Below are positions 1-9,105 of a stretch of DNA of 64,000 nt, in pieces. The translations under genes were made by a program, and so were the position numbers. The DNA lies in NCBI GenBank assembly GCA_964424565.1, contig CAYRIZ010000001.1, forward strand, positions 1 to 64,000, in the 5' to 3' direction. Below the pieces are notes generated by a model that was given only the letters and a program-made list of their open reading frames with translations, was not told where the DNA came from and searched no databases. This DNA comes from Avisuccinivibrio sp964424565 (GTDB lineage Bacteria > Pseudomonadota > Gammaproteobacteria > Enterobacterales > Succinivibrionaceae). Within the stretch, counting starts at the first letter, position 1. The number at the start of each line of letters is the position of its first letter.

Positions 1-1902
1 TACAAATTGTATCAGGAGAGTAATATTTAAATATTTGTTCAAAGTTATCTATAACACTGTCATTGGCAGCAGATGCATCACGCATTACAAAATAAACCGG
101 CTTTTGTTTCGCTATTTCAGTTATTACATCTTCACTGACATCAGGGGCAAAACATGCAATCAAATATGACCCGTCAACATCAAAAACTTCCGTTCCCTTT
201 ATGCGAACTGATTGAATTTTGACTGACAATTCAATTCCAAGACTCAGCATTACCTGGAAAAGAAGATCTTCTCCGGTACGATCTTGTTTAATATTGTCCT
301 TAAACAACATATTGCTTTCAAAGTGTTCAGGAGAATAATAAACATCCTGCATGTTTGATGAATCAAGCTTTAATACCCTGAACCCGATATCTAATTTATC
401 TATGCCACTCTTATCTTTATTGTCTTCTTTAATTTTTCTTCCAGCACGGCGGATGCGCTCTTTACCAATCTCACAGATGTTTTTGTAACCGGCTTTAAAG
501 GCTTCACTGTTTGTATCTGTTTTTTCCGGAAGCTGTACCATGATGAATTTGCGTTTACCACCATCTTCCGTATTTAATTGCATAACTGCGTGCGCTGTTG
601 TAGCTGATCCTGAGAAAAAATCTAAAATAACAGCATCTTTACTTTTATTTACAAAACTGAGCAAAAATTTAATAAGCCCAACTGGTTTGGGATAACTAAA
701 AATTTTACCATTGAACAGTGCAGTTATTTCCTTAGTACCATCCAAAGACATGCCTACAATTTCTGGGAAATTAGTACTTACAGATATTCTGCCAAAATTT
801 TCTCCTGATTTTTTTAAATCATCTTTCTTCCAATAGCGCAATACAGGTTTCTTTATTTTTAAAAAATCATAATCACCAGGAAAAACAATACGATTATCTT
901 TCATATAATCTTTAATTGTATCAACTGTTATTCTCCATGTATTATTTGGATTAGCCGGAAATCTTTCACCTGTTCTTGGATTTGTTATCGTAAAAAAACT
1001 GTTTGGACGTTCACTAGCTGTTGTCTGTTTAGTCAAATCATGTACCCGCCAGGGTTTTCCTGGAAAATCCGGCGTTTCATAGTATTTTCTTTCTTTCCCT
1101 TTTATGCTGGCACAAAATAAATTTGTTTTGGCATAACTAATTATCCATTCATAATCCTGAGAAATACCAAATGGCACATCTGACTTTGCAGTTCTTTTAC
1201 GCCATGGAAAAGTTGCAACAAAACTCTGTTCACCAAATATTTCATCGCATAATTTTATTAAATTTTTCTGCTCATTATCATCAATTGATATGAATATAAC
1301 ACCATCATCACTTAATAAGTCCCTGGCAATTTTTAATCTGGGATAAATCATATTCAGCCAGTCTGTATGAAAGCGCCCATTACTTTCTGTATTGCGCTGC
1401 ATGGGATCTATAGTCTGCATTCCCTCTTCATCATACAGGCCACTTTGCTCTTCAAATTTATCCTTGCTCTGCGCAAATTCATCGTTATAAACGAAATCAT
1501 TGCCTGTATTATATGGAGGGTCGATATAGATCATTTTTACCTTACCAAGATATGTTTCCCTTAATATCTTGAGTACTTCCAGATTGTCGCCTTCAATATA
1601 CAGGTTTTGCGTGTTGTCAAACTCTACACTTTCTTCCCGGCAGGGACGCAGTGTCATGGTGGTGGAAGTGTTTGCCAGCCTGGCAGCATCACGTTTACCA
1701 GGCCAGGTAAATTGATACCTCTCTACCCCCCCCCCTTAGTAATATTATTAGACAGTTCAGCTTGTAATTTATCAAAATCGACTGCTAATTCTGTTTTCCC
1801 ATTATTATTTAATTTTTCAGTAACACAACCAGGAAACAATTCAGCCAATTTTCTTATATTTGAGCGCACTACATCAGGGCTCTGCATTTTTAGTTTGTCC
1901 AT
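1..1902 (-). CDS. mod: Phase-variable type III DNA methyltransferase Mod, phase-OFF copy (3' end cut by window edge)
   Basis: N6-adenine DNA methyltransferase of a type III restriction-modification system. Translation from ATG at 1902 runs 59 codons and stops at TAG (1725-1723) directly after a run of ten G. If the run had 8 or 11 G, the frame continues to the left edge without a stop. That frame carries the family block QFTWPGKRDAARLANT, the AdoMet/catalytic motif DPPYNTG (about residue 128) and, downstream of it, the binding motif LDFFSGSATT (about residue 428), which is the beta-class order. The last visible residues resemble the usual Mod C-terminus, so only a few codons are missing on the left. 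The ATG overlaps the end of the DUF4391 gene by 29 bases, suggesting translational coupling. The gene is AT-rich except around 1600-1700. A Res subunit is expected left of the window. The alternative to phase variation is a homopolymer sequencing or assembly error. Confidence 0.88.
1726..1735 (-). repeat. Homopolymeric G10 tract inside mod (phase-variation switch)
   Basis: Ten consecutive C on the plus strand (G on the coding strand) lie within codons 56-59 of mod. With ten, the next codon is TAG; 3k+2 residues (8 or 11) put the conserved Mod frame in register. Slipped-strand mispairing in such tracts is the known ON/OFF switch of mod genes in several mucosal bacteria. Confidence 0.85.
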
Positions 1903-2500
1903 TTAGCTGCTCTTTTAATTTTTTAATTTCTTCAAAATAAAGTCTTTTTCTGCGCGGCTGTTTATCTCCGGCCATTTTCTTCTGCAGGGCAGCAATTTTC
2001 CTCAGCAGTCTGCTCTGCTTTGCATCAGCTTCTATCTGCTCAGTCAGGCTGCCGCCACCGGCTACTTCAACCTGCCCGATAACCTTAACCAGATTTTCCC
2101 AGACTGCATCAAGATTAAGCCCGCTCAGAGGAATGGCAGCCTGCTCGTCTGTGCACCAGGCGGAGAGCAACAGCCTGCTGTGGAAAACTGCAAATTGTGT
2201 ACTACCCGCATACTGCAGAGCAAAGACGATCCGCTGCGGAATAAGTCTGGCCAGCAGACTGATGTTTTTGGGATCGAAAGCCCGGCGCTTCAGCTGCACT
2301 GCCAGCACATAAAAATCCTTAACGTCATTCCCGGGAGCCAGAGCGGGCACGGTCTCCGGTGCAATAAGCGCCACAATATCCATACGGGATATATCGGCAT
2401 CCAGCTCGGCTTTCTGCCCCGCTTTAAGCTCATAGCGAGCATAAACCGCTTTTTTGGGCAGCGGCTGATGTCGGGCGGTGGTAGGTGGCAGACCAAACAT
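1874..2500 (-). CDS. DUF4391 domain protein of a type III-like restriction operon
   Basis: A 208-residue protein that I recognise as DUF4391 from its opening MFGLPPTT, the segment ADISRMDIVALIAPETVP, the patch VQLKRRAFDPKNI and the motif GLNLDAVWENLV (about residues 127-138). The C-terminus (150-205) is charged and predicted helical, with a KQPRRKR patch. Biochemical function is unknown. It begins three bases after the helicase stop, with GGAG about eight bases upstream of the ATG, and its end overlaps the mod start. It is therefore the middle gene of a tightly packed helicase-DUF4391-mod operon. I recall DUF4391 genes next to such helicases and Mod genes in other genomes; I cannot check that here. 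Confidence 0.8.
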   Translation of the reverse strand: MFGLPPTTARHQPLPKKAVYARYELKAGQKAELDADISRMDIVALIAPETVPALAPGNDVKDFYVLAVQLKRRAFDPKNISLLARLIPQRIVFALQYAGSTQFAVFHSRLLLSAWCTDEQAAIPLSGLNLDAVWENLVKVIGQVEVAGGGSLTEQIEADAKQSRLLRKIAALQKKMAGDKQPRRKRLYFEEIKKLKEQLNGQTKNAEP

Positions 2501-2503
2501 GAC

Positions 2504-5500
2504 CTACTCCACTACCAAAAAGCAAATCAACTCAAAATCATCCAGACCCCTGATGCAACCGCTGCGCATTGCTTCGGCAGCACCGCTTAAAAAGCCGTCT
2601 ATGTCGTTCTGCTCTTTAATATTGACTATGGATTCAATGGCAACATTAAGCATGGCTGAATAATGCCTCATGTTCTTTCCATCATGCGTCAGCTGATTGA
2701 ACTTGCGGCAGGCCTGCGGATCAGGACTGGAGCGCCTACTGCAGAGACTGCGGAAGCGATCCAGCAGCTCTTTGGGCGACATATGATTGACCACAACCTC
2801 TTGGTCTTCCGAGATATAGACCATATAGAAGGGGTGCAGCCTGTTTTTATAGTCGAGCTTCACCTCGCTGCAGCGGTTTTTAAGCACAAAGATCACGCCC
2901 GGCGGGCAGTTTTGACCGGCAGGAACCACCGCGTGCAGGCCCAGGGGACTGAGCTCTGCCTGCTGATGCTTTTTCAGGAAAGTCATGAGATCAAGGCGGA
3001 ACTCATTTAGACCCAGATCCATGATGCTGACCCCGGCATTCATCTCCTCAAGATCCACTACTTCCTGGCGTAACCGCTTCAGCTGCTCACGCCTGTATTC
3101 CAGATCTCCCTGCTCCTCAGGAGAAAGAGGATTGTCATCCCCGGTACTGGTCATTACCGATACCTTCATGCGGGCTTCAACACGTCCCTTCAGGCCTATA
3201 TAGGTATCCAGAGTGACGTTGGGCCAGTAGTTGACCAGCTGTATGACTTTATTGCCGGAGCCGATGCGGTCAATGCGCCCGAAGCGCTGAATAATGCGCA
3301 CCGGGTTCCAGTGGATGTCGTAATTTATCAGGAAATCGCAGTCCTGCAGGTTCTGGCCTTCACTGATGCAGTCGGTGGCAATCAGCACATCGATCTCTGC
3401 CTGCAGCTGCGGATAGAGGAGTTTTTTATCCTTGGACTGCGGAGAAAATAAGGTGAGGACTTTGTTGAAATCCAGCTTTTCCCTTCTGGGCAGACGAAGA
3501 GTGCTACGGGCTTCCACATCTCCGGTGACAAGAGCAGTGTTAAGACCAAACTGATCTTTAATTCTCCGGGAGAGATTATCGTAGAGATACTCCGCAGTAT
3601 CTGAAAAAGCGGTGAAAATGATTACCTTGCGGTTGCCGGGGTTGATGGGATGCTCAAACTTATGCTGCAGATCGACAAGGAGCTGCTGCAGTTTGCTGTC
3701 ACAGTCCGGGCTGATGTCAGCCAGCATGCCAAGCAGGCGATCCAGTAAGGAAACATCTGCCTCCAGATATCTGCGCCAGGAAATATGATCAATATCATCA
3801 AGGGAAATCTGTGTTTTCTTACTGCCCAGAAATACATCTGATTCCCGATCATCATAATCAAAGCCCTGATCTGAGATCACAGCTGTGTCAATAACAGCAC
3901 TTTTATCTGCGTGATCCAATTTGTCCAGAGTATCTGAAATTAACGATTTAATCCGGCCTAAGGTCAGGCGGAATGAATTTACAGAGCTCTCCAGGCGTTT
4001 CAACAGATTAATGCTCATTAATCTGCGGATGCCGCGCTCGCGGCCGGATGCGCCGTGACCGAAAAAGGCATCCTGATCGGCATCTATATTTCTGTATCTG
4101 CCAATCCTGCTGGGCAGGATAAAATCTGACGGCGTATAGACAGCCAGATTAAGGCTTTCCAAAATTGAATAAATATCATTGTAAGTGACTGCAGCATCAA
4201 GAGACGTCAGATCAGGCGTGCGGGTGAGCGGGGGCAGGCGTTCAGGAAAGGAGCCGATATCGGCTGTATCATAATATTTCTGAATATGCCTGCGGCTGCG
4301 GGCTATGGTAACACTGTCCAAAACCTCAAAAAAATCAAAGTTAAGCCGGTTCAGCAGCTCTTTGGTGCTGCGCTGGGAAGCCGGCAGTTTTGACCAGACG
4401 TTGTAGGCCTTCTGAGCCTGCCTGAAGATTTCATCAAGTTTGGTTGAAGTATGCAGCAGTTTGTCTAGCTGCTCCGTTTTACCCTCACAGGCAAGTTGAA
4501 TTTGGTTTTTTAAATCGTTGAAGCGGTTGTTTACCGGAGTTGCCGAGAGCATCAGCACTTTAGTCTTCACGCCGCTGCGCAGCACCCGGTCCAGCAGCTG
4601 CAGATAACGGTTGTTGTGCTTTTTGCCTCCGGCATCAGTACTGACCTTACCGCCATTGCGGAAATTATGGCTTTCATCTATAACCACCAGATCATAATTA
4701 CCCCAGTTGATGAAGGACAGATCGAGGCCGTTGGATTTGCCTCCGCTGCGGGAGAGATCGCTGTGAAACAGCACATCGTAACGCAGGCGGTCTGCAGCTA
4801 TAGGATTGTTTAAATAATTACTTTTATAGGTCAGCCAGTTATCGCTCAGTTTTTTGGGGCACAGCACCAATACCGACTTATTGCGGTTTTCATAGTATTT
4901 GATGACTGCCAGTGCGGTAAACGTTTTGCCCAGGCCCACACTGTCTGCCAGGATGCAGCCGTTGTATTTTTCCAGTTTATTGATAATTGCCAGGCAGGCA
5001 TCTTTCTGATAATTGAAAAGTTTGCTCCAGATGCGGCTTTCCTTGAAGCCGGTAGCTTCATCAGGCAGTTCATCTTCCGAAAGGTCATCCAGAAACTCAT
5101 GAAAGATATGGTACAGCGTAAGGAAGTATATAAATTCCGGAGAATTTTCCTTAAAGACGGCTGAGATGCAGTCAATAACCTTGTCGGTGACATCAGCTAC
5201 GTTGTTGTTGTCATTCCACAGCTGCTCAAATAAGGTTGCGTACTGTTGGGCATACGATCCGTCAATCTTATTGATCATGGTGTAGACATTGTCGCCGCGG
5301 ACACAGCCCAGCTCCACCGAGGTAAAGCTCGAAAGAGGCGTATAGACGGTTTCATCCACCACGGCAAATCCGCCCATCATTTTTTCGCTGATGTTGGATT
5401 TGAAACTGCCTTTCTTTTTAATCCACGCTGCGCACTCCTTTGCTTTGACATGCTGCGTAAGATCATTGCGCAGCCTTATTTCAAATTCAGAGCCATAAAG

Positions 5501-5743
5501 ACTGCGCTCGCGGTTTAGGCGCGGAATATAAAACTCACGTTTTTGTTTGTCAGCCAGTGCTGAGATGAAGGCGGGAGAAGTAAAAATAAAGCGGAATTTA
5601 TCAATGCTCTTAAGCTGGGACTTTAATTCTTCAAAAGCATAGATGGAAAAACGGGAGGCGGCAATATCGACCCTGCTGCCCTTACGCAGCACTGCAGTCA
5701 GGTCTTCCTTTAAGGTCTTGCTAATATTATCTATCAGTTCCAT
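2504..5743 (-). CDS. SNF2-type DEAD/DEAH helicase with PLD-like N-terminal region, defence operon
   Basis: A large superfamily 2 ATPase of about 1079 residues. Seen motifs: Walker A in DSVGLGKTF (267-275), Walker B/DEAH-box variant DESH (356-359), motif III LSATPVNN (399-406), motif V DCISEGQNLQ (about 791) and motif VI IQRFGRIDRIG (about 818-828), typical of SNF2/RapA-like helicases. Residues 20-230 resemble the phospholipase D-like module often fused in front of such helicases, but I see no clear HKD motif. The start is set at MELIDN because conserved-looking sequence begins there and AGG lies just upstream; the frame is open 28 codons further, to 5827. It is the first gene of the operon with DUF4391 and mod. 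A role in restriction or phage defence is inferred from that context. Confidence 0.85.
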   Translation of the reverse strand: MELIDNISKTLKEDLTAVLRKGSRVDIAASRFSIYAFEELKSQLKSIDKFRFIFTSPAFISALADKQKREFYIPRLNRERSLYGSEFEIRLRNDLTQHVKAKECAAWIKKKGSFKSNISEKMMGGFAVVDETVYTPLSSFTSVELGCVRGDNVYTMINKIDGSYAQQYATLFEQLWNDNNNVADVTDKVIDCISAVFKENSPEFIYFLTLYHIFHEFLDDLSEDELPDEATGFKESRIWSKLFNYQKDACLAIINKLEKYNGCILADSVGLGKTFTALAVIKYYENRNKSVLVLCPKKLSDNWLTYKSNYLNNPIAADRLRYDVLFHSDLSRSGGKSNGLDLSFINWGNYDLVVIDESHNFRNGGKVSTDAGGKKHNNRYLQLLDRVLRSGVKTKVLMLSATPVNNRFNDLKNQIQLACEGKTEQLDKLLHTSTKLDEIFRQAQKAYNVWSKLPASQRSTKELLNRLNFDFFEVLDSVTIARSRRHIQKYYDTADIGSFPERLPPLTRTPDLTSLDAAVTYNDIYSILESLNLAVYTPSDFILPSRIGRYRNIDADQDAFFGHGASGRERGIRRLMSINLLKRLESSVNSFRLTLGRIKSLISDTLDKLDHADKSAVIDTAVISDQGFDYDDRESDVFLGSKKTQISLDDIDHISWRRYLEADVSLLDRLLGMLADISPDCDSKLQQLLVDLQHKFEHPINPGNRKVIIFTAFSDTAEYLYDNLSRRIKDQFGLNTALVTGDVEARSTLRLPRREKLDFNKVLTLFSPQSKDKKLLYPQLQAEIDVLIATDCISEGQNLQDCDFLINYDIHWNPVRIIQRFGRIDRIGSGNKVIQLVNYWPNVTLDTYIGLKGRVEARMKVSVMTSTGDDNPLSPEEQGDLEYRREQLKRLRQEVVDLEEMNAGVSIMDLGLNEFRLDLMTFLKKHQQAELSPLGLHAVVPAGQNCPPGVIFVLKNRCSEVKLDYKNRLHPFYMVYISEDQEVVVNHMSPKELLDRFRSLCSRRSSPDPQACRKFNQLTHDGKNMRHYSAMLNVAIESIVNIKEQNDIDGFLSGAAEAMRSGCIRGLDDFELICFLVVE

Positions 5744-6109
5744 CACTATGCCTGTTAAGCCTGCTGCAGTTTGTTGTGCCCCTGCCGTAACCGGCAGACT
5801 AAGCCGGCAGCAGATACCGAAAATCACCCTGCCTTAGAAGAAAGGATTGAACACAGCGGGCGTGAGCCGGGACATCCTGCAGCACAGAACAGAAACCCAA
5901 CGCTCCGTAATGGAATGAAGCATTGACAGAAAATATAGCAGCATAGTGTATGAGGCACGAACCAGTGCAGCTGCGCTTCCTCAACAGCCGGAACTCAAAC
6001 TTCCGGAATCACTCCCTGACGCCGTGGCTGCCTCAAGCAGATTTAATCATACTTGCAAATTCCAGCCCATTCAACCAAACGGGCAGTTTGCCGGGGTGCC
6101 TTGGCAGGC
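5744..6109. other. Intergenic region before the defence operon
   Basis: About 366 bases between the end of the ABC exporter gene and the helicase start, both read leftward. It must hold the promoter or leader of the defence operon. A TATATT-like -10 is visible on the minus strand near 5930-5936, but I find no good -35 partner. I see no gene or strong terminator here. Confidence 0.4.
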
Positions 6110-7948
6110 TCAAGATCCTATAAAGCCGCCGGACTGCCGCTGCCACAGCCGGTAAAACAGTCCCTGCTGAGCCAGCAACTCCTGCTGTGTGCCACTTTCC
6201 ACCACCTGGCCTGCGTCAATCACTATAATCCTGTCCATCATGGTCAGGGTGGACAGCCGGTGGGCTATGGCTATGACCGTGCGTCCCCGCATGATGCCGG
6301 CCAGATTTTCCTGCACTATGCTTTCGCTTTCACTGTCCAGGGCTGAGGTGGCCTCGTCCAGGATCAATATGGGGGCATCTTTCATCACCACCCGGGCCAG
6401 GGCTATGCGCTGCCGCTGCCCGCCGGATAATCTCACTCCGCGCTCGCCCACCATGGTCTCAAAACCGCGGCCGCCGCGGTAATCGGACAGCTGCTCAATA
6501 AAGCCCAGTGCGTCGGTGGCCGCAGCGGCGCGCTCGAGGGCACTTATATCAGTGTTGCTGCTGCCGTAGGAAATATTCTCCCCTACCGTGCGGTGCATTA
6601 AGGAAGGATCCTGAGCCACCATGGCAAAGCAGTCCCGCAGCTCGTCCTGCAGCAGATCGCGTATATCTATGCCGTCCAGGGTGATCCGGCCGTGGCGTAC
6701 ATCATAAAAACGCAGCAGCAGATTGATGAGGGTGGATTTGCCGGCCCCGGAAGGTCCCACTATGCCTATGCGCTGACCAGGCAGGATCTCCAGATTAAGA
6801 TCGGCAAATACCTGCTGATCCTGATGATAGCCAAATGAGACATGCTCAAATCTGATATGCCCCTGCACTTTCTCCGGCAGAGCCTGCGGCTGCTCGGGAT
6901 CTTTGATGTCCAGCGGCCTGGCTATGGTATGTATGCCGTCGTAAACCGTGCCTATATTCTCAAAGATGGCTCCTACTTCCCACATCATCCAGCGTGACAT
7001 ATTGATAATGCGTATGGCCACCGCCAGGGCCACGGCTATGCCGCCCGGAGTCACCCAGTCATGCTGCCACAGCAGCAGGGCCAGTACAGTGGTGGAAATC
7101 AGCAGGGCATAATTGAGCAGCTGCACCGTGATATCAAAGGCCGTCAGGATGCGCAGGGCCTTGTATTCTGCCTTGATGAAGCTCACCATGCCGGCGCGGG
7201 CATAGCGGGTTTCCCGGCCCTTGCCGCCGAAGAGCTTGACCGTGGCTATGTTGACATAGCTGTCTACTATGCGCCCCACCATATCGGAGCGGGTATCGGC
7301 CTGCACCGAGGCCTGACGGCGCAGCCTGGGAATAAAGTAGAAAATGGCTGTGGTATAGAGCACCAGCCAGATGAGCAGGGGAACTGCCAGATAAGGATCG
7401 GCCTCGGCCAGCATCCACACCATGGTGGAGAGGTAGACCAGCATGTGCACCAGCACATCGATGAGCTTGATGACCGAGGTGCGCACGGCCTGCGCCGTCT
7501 GCATGACCTTGTTGGCTATGCGTCCGGCAAACTCATCGGTGAAAAAGGTCATGGACTGGCCGAGCATGTAGCGGTGCACCTGCCAGCGGATCTGCATGGG
7601 GTAATTGCCGGAAATGGACTGATGCAGCAGCAGGGAATGCACTATGGTGGCCACCGGCAGCACCACTCCGGCCAGCAGCAGCATCATGATCAGCGAACTG
7701 CTGTGCTTGGCCATAAAGGTACTGGGATCGGAATCGGCCGTCCAGTCCACCAGCAGGCCCATACAGGAAAAAAACAAAGCCTCGCCGGCGGCCATCAGGG
7801 CGGTCAGGATGCCGGCGATGATCAGAAACTTCCACAATCCTCTGGTGTAGAAGAAAATAAACTTCAGCAGCCCGGCGGGCGGCTCGCCTTTGAAATCCTT
7901 GGGAAAAGGCGGGACTAAGCGCTCAAACCAGCGCCATATTCTCTCCAT
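6110..7948 (-). CDS. ABC exporter, fused membrane and ATPase domains (MsbA/MdlB type)
   Basis: A 612-residue half-transporter of the ABC-B exporter family. An N-terminal six-helix membrane domain (roughly residues 35-320) is followed by a nucleotide-binding domain with Walker A GPSGAGKST (398-406), signature LSGGQ (507-511), Walker B ILILDEATS (527-535) and the switch region AHRLST. It would act as a homodimer or with a partner in the inner membrane, exporting lipid, peptide or drug; the substrate cannot be told from sequence. It lies 29 bases downstream of the DUF2333 gene on the same strand, so the two may be cotranscribed. No strong Shine-Dalgarno is visible before the ATG. Confidence 0.88.
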   Translation of the reverse strand: MERIWRWFERLVPPFPKDFKGEPPAGLLKFIFFYTRGLWKFLIIAGILTALMAAGEALFFSCMGLLVDWTADSDPSTFMAKHSSSLIMMLLLAGVVLPVATIVHSLLLHQSISGNYPMQIRWQVHRYMLGQSMTFFTDEFAGRIANKVMQTAQAVRTSVIKLIDVLVHMLVYLSTMVWMLAEADPYLAVPLLIWLVLYTTAIFYFIPRLRRQASVQADTRSDMVGRIVDSYVNIATVKLFGGKGRETRYARAGMVSFIKAEYKALRILTAFDITVQLLNYALLISTTVLALLLWQHDWVTPGGIAVALAVAIRIINMSRWMMWEVGAIFENIGTVYDGIHTIARPLDIKDPEQPQALPEKVQGHIRFEHVSFGYHQDQQVFADLNLEILPGQRIGIVGPSGAGKSTLINLLLRFYDVRHGRITLDGIDIRDLLQDELRDCFAMVAQDPSLMHRTVGENISYGSSNTDISALERAAAATDALGFIEQLSDYRGGRGFETMVGERGVRLSGGQRQRIALARVVMKDAPILILDEATSALDSESESIVQENLAGIMRGRTVIAIAHRLSTLTMMDRIIVIDAGQVVESGTQQELLAQQGLFYRLWQRQSGGFIGS

Positions 7949-7977
7949 GAGCTGAAAGCCGATTCACATCAGGGATC

Positions 7978-8883
7978 TTATTTTTCCATTGAGGCCAGCA
8001 TGTCATTTAAGCGGTTGTTGCATATATCCAGATGTCTGGCCAGGGATGCCACGTGATTGGGCAGCATGGCATCTCCCACTGCATTGCCGCCGGCAAACAC
8101 GTAGAGGGGATTGAATTCCTCAATATAGTCAAAGCGCTTTAAGGCTTCATTGAGATTTTCCGCCCCGCCGCGCAGGCTGACTGAATTGTCCACCGCTGCC
8201 AGGGCCCGCAGCACATTGCCGGCCACGGTAGAGACACCCTTGGCAAAATAAATATTGTTGTCCGATATAAAGTGCCCCATGGAGCTGTCATTGAGCAGAC
8301 CCAGGGCAAAATCGGTCATGTGGGCACAGTACTTGATGATGTTGTAGACATCATCTGATTTGACATTGTAGACGGCAGCATTACGCCCGCTCTCTCCTAC
8401 ATTGGCAGCCCAGTCCTGCCAGTTCTTGATGCCCTGCTTGTATTTGCCCTCGCAGTCATAGATAAACCAGAAGCCCCACACTTCCTCACCGTAGGTAAAG
8501 TAACGGGAGGTGGCATCAGCCAGGCGCGGATCTATGGTATCGCGTTCCCCTACCCGGGCGGCGGTCTTGGCCAGCATATCCGAAGCCGGACGGGTGGCAT
8601 AGATCACCCCGCGCTGATAAGAGCTTTTGTTGTCGAGAATGGCGGGAACCAGGCACAGATCATTGACCATCCAGCCCATAAACCCGCTGAGTTCATGATC
8701 CAGGGCTGCCGTCACGCCGCTGGCCAGTACTGCCGCCCGCTCCTGATCCGTGGCGGTGTCCGGCAGTGCTTCCGGCCGGTAGGGTTCAGTGGCGGCGGAA
8801 GTAAAAATACCTGCAGCCAGAAGATAAATCACGGCTGCTCCGGCTACAGCGGGAAGTCCGAATTTTAAAGCACCCTTAAACAT
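7978..8883 (-). CDS. DUF2333 family membrane-anchored protein
   Basis: A 301-residue protein with one N-terminal hydrophobic segment (about residues 7-28) and a large, probably periplasmic, soluble part. The block GFMGWMVNDLCLVPAILDNK and later ARVGERDTIDPRLADA resemble DUF2333 proteins of gammaproteobacteria. Function is unknown. The ATG has AAGGAG eight bases upstream. It is divergent from the PotF-like gene, with a 222-base gap that holds a perfect palindrome, and sits upstream of the ABC exporter. The family assignment is from memory of conserved blocks; the membrane topology is read directly. Confidence 0.72.
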   Translation of the reverse strand: MFKGALKFGLPAVAGAAVIYLLAAGIFTSAATEPYRPEALPDTATDQERAAVLASGVTAALDHELSGFMGWMVNDLCLVPAILDNKSSYQRGVIYATRPASDMLAKTAARVGERDTIDPRLADATSRYFTYGEEVWGFWFIYDCEGKYKQGIKNWQDWAANVGESGRNAAVYNVKSDDVYNIIKYCAHMTDFALGLLNDSSMGHFISDNNIYFAKGVSTVAGNVLRALAAVDNSVSLRGGAENLNEALKRFDYIEEFNPLYVFAGGNAVGDAMLPNHVASLARHLDICNNRLNDMLASMEK

Positions 8884-8924
8884 GCCCTGCGCTCCTTATC
8901 TGGTGAGATATGTGATGATTTTTG

Positions 8925-8940
8925 GTGTTAATGTTAACAC
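8925..8940. promoter_or_regulatory. Perfect 16-base palindrome, candidate operator
   Basis: GTGTTAATGTTAACAC consists of GTGTTAA and TTAACAC arms around a TG centre. It lies in the divergent gap between the DUF2333 gene and the PotF-like gene, the right place for a repressor or activator site. The binding protein is unknown. Confidence 0.45.
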
Positions 8941-9105
8941 ACTCAAAACCTCTGCTGCAGTGCCGCCGTCGGTTGCGTCCGCAGGCAGTCTCCCGGCGGT
9001 AAATTGCCTCCGCTCTGCAGATGACAGCCCCGGGCTGGCGTTGCATAATAGACAAGAGCCCGCCAGGGCAGATTTTCCGGTTTCGAAATTTGCAAGGATT
9101 ATCAA

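Noticed and set aside
1..1902. Reading mod simply as a pseudogene
   Set aside because: The only defect is the length of a homopolymeric G tract; the rest of the frame is intact with all motifs, which fits reversible phase variation better than decay.
7061..7918. Long plus-strand open frame (285 codons) opposite the ABC exporter
   Set aside because: It is Gln/His/Gly-rich, has no family motifs, and lies wholly antisense to a gene with complete ABC motifs; it is a codon-usage shadow.
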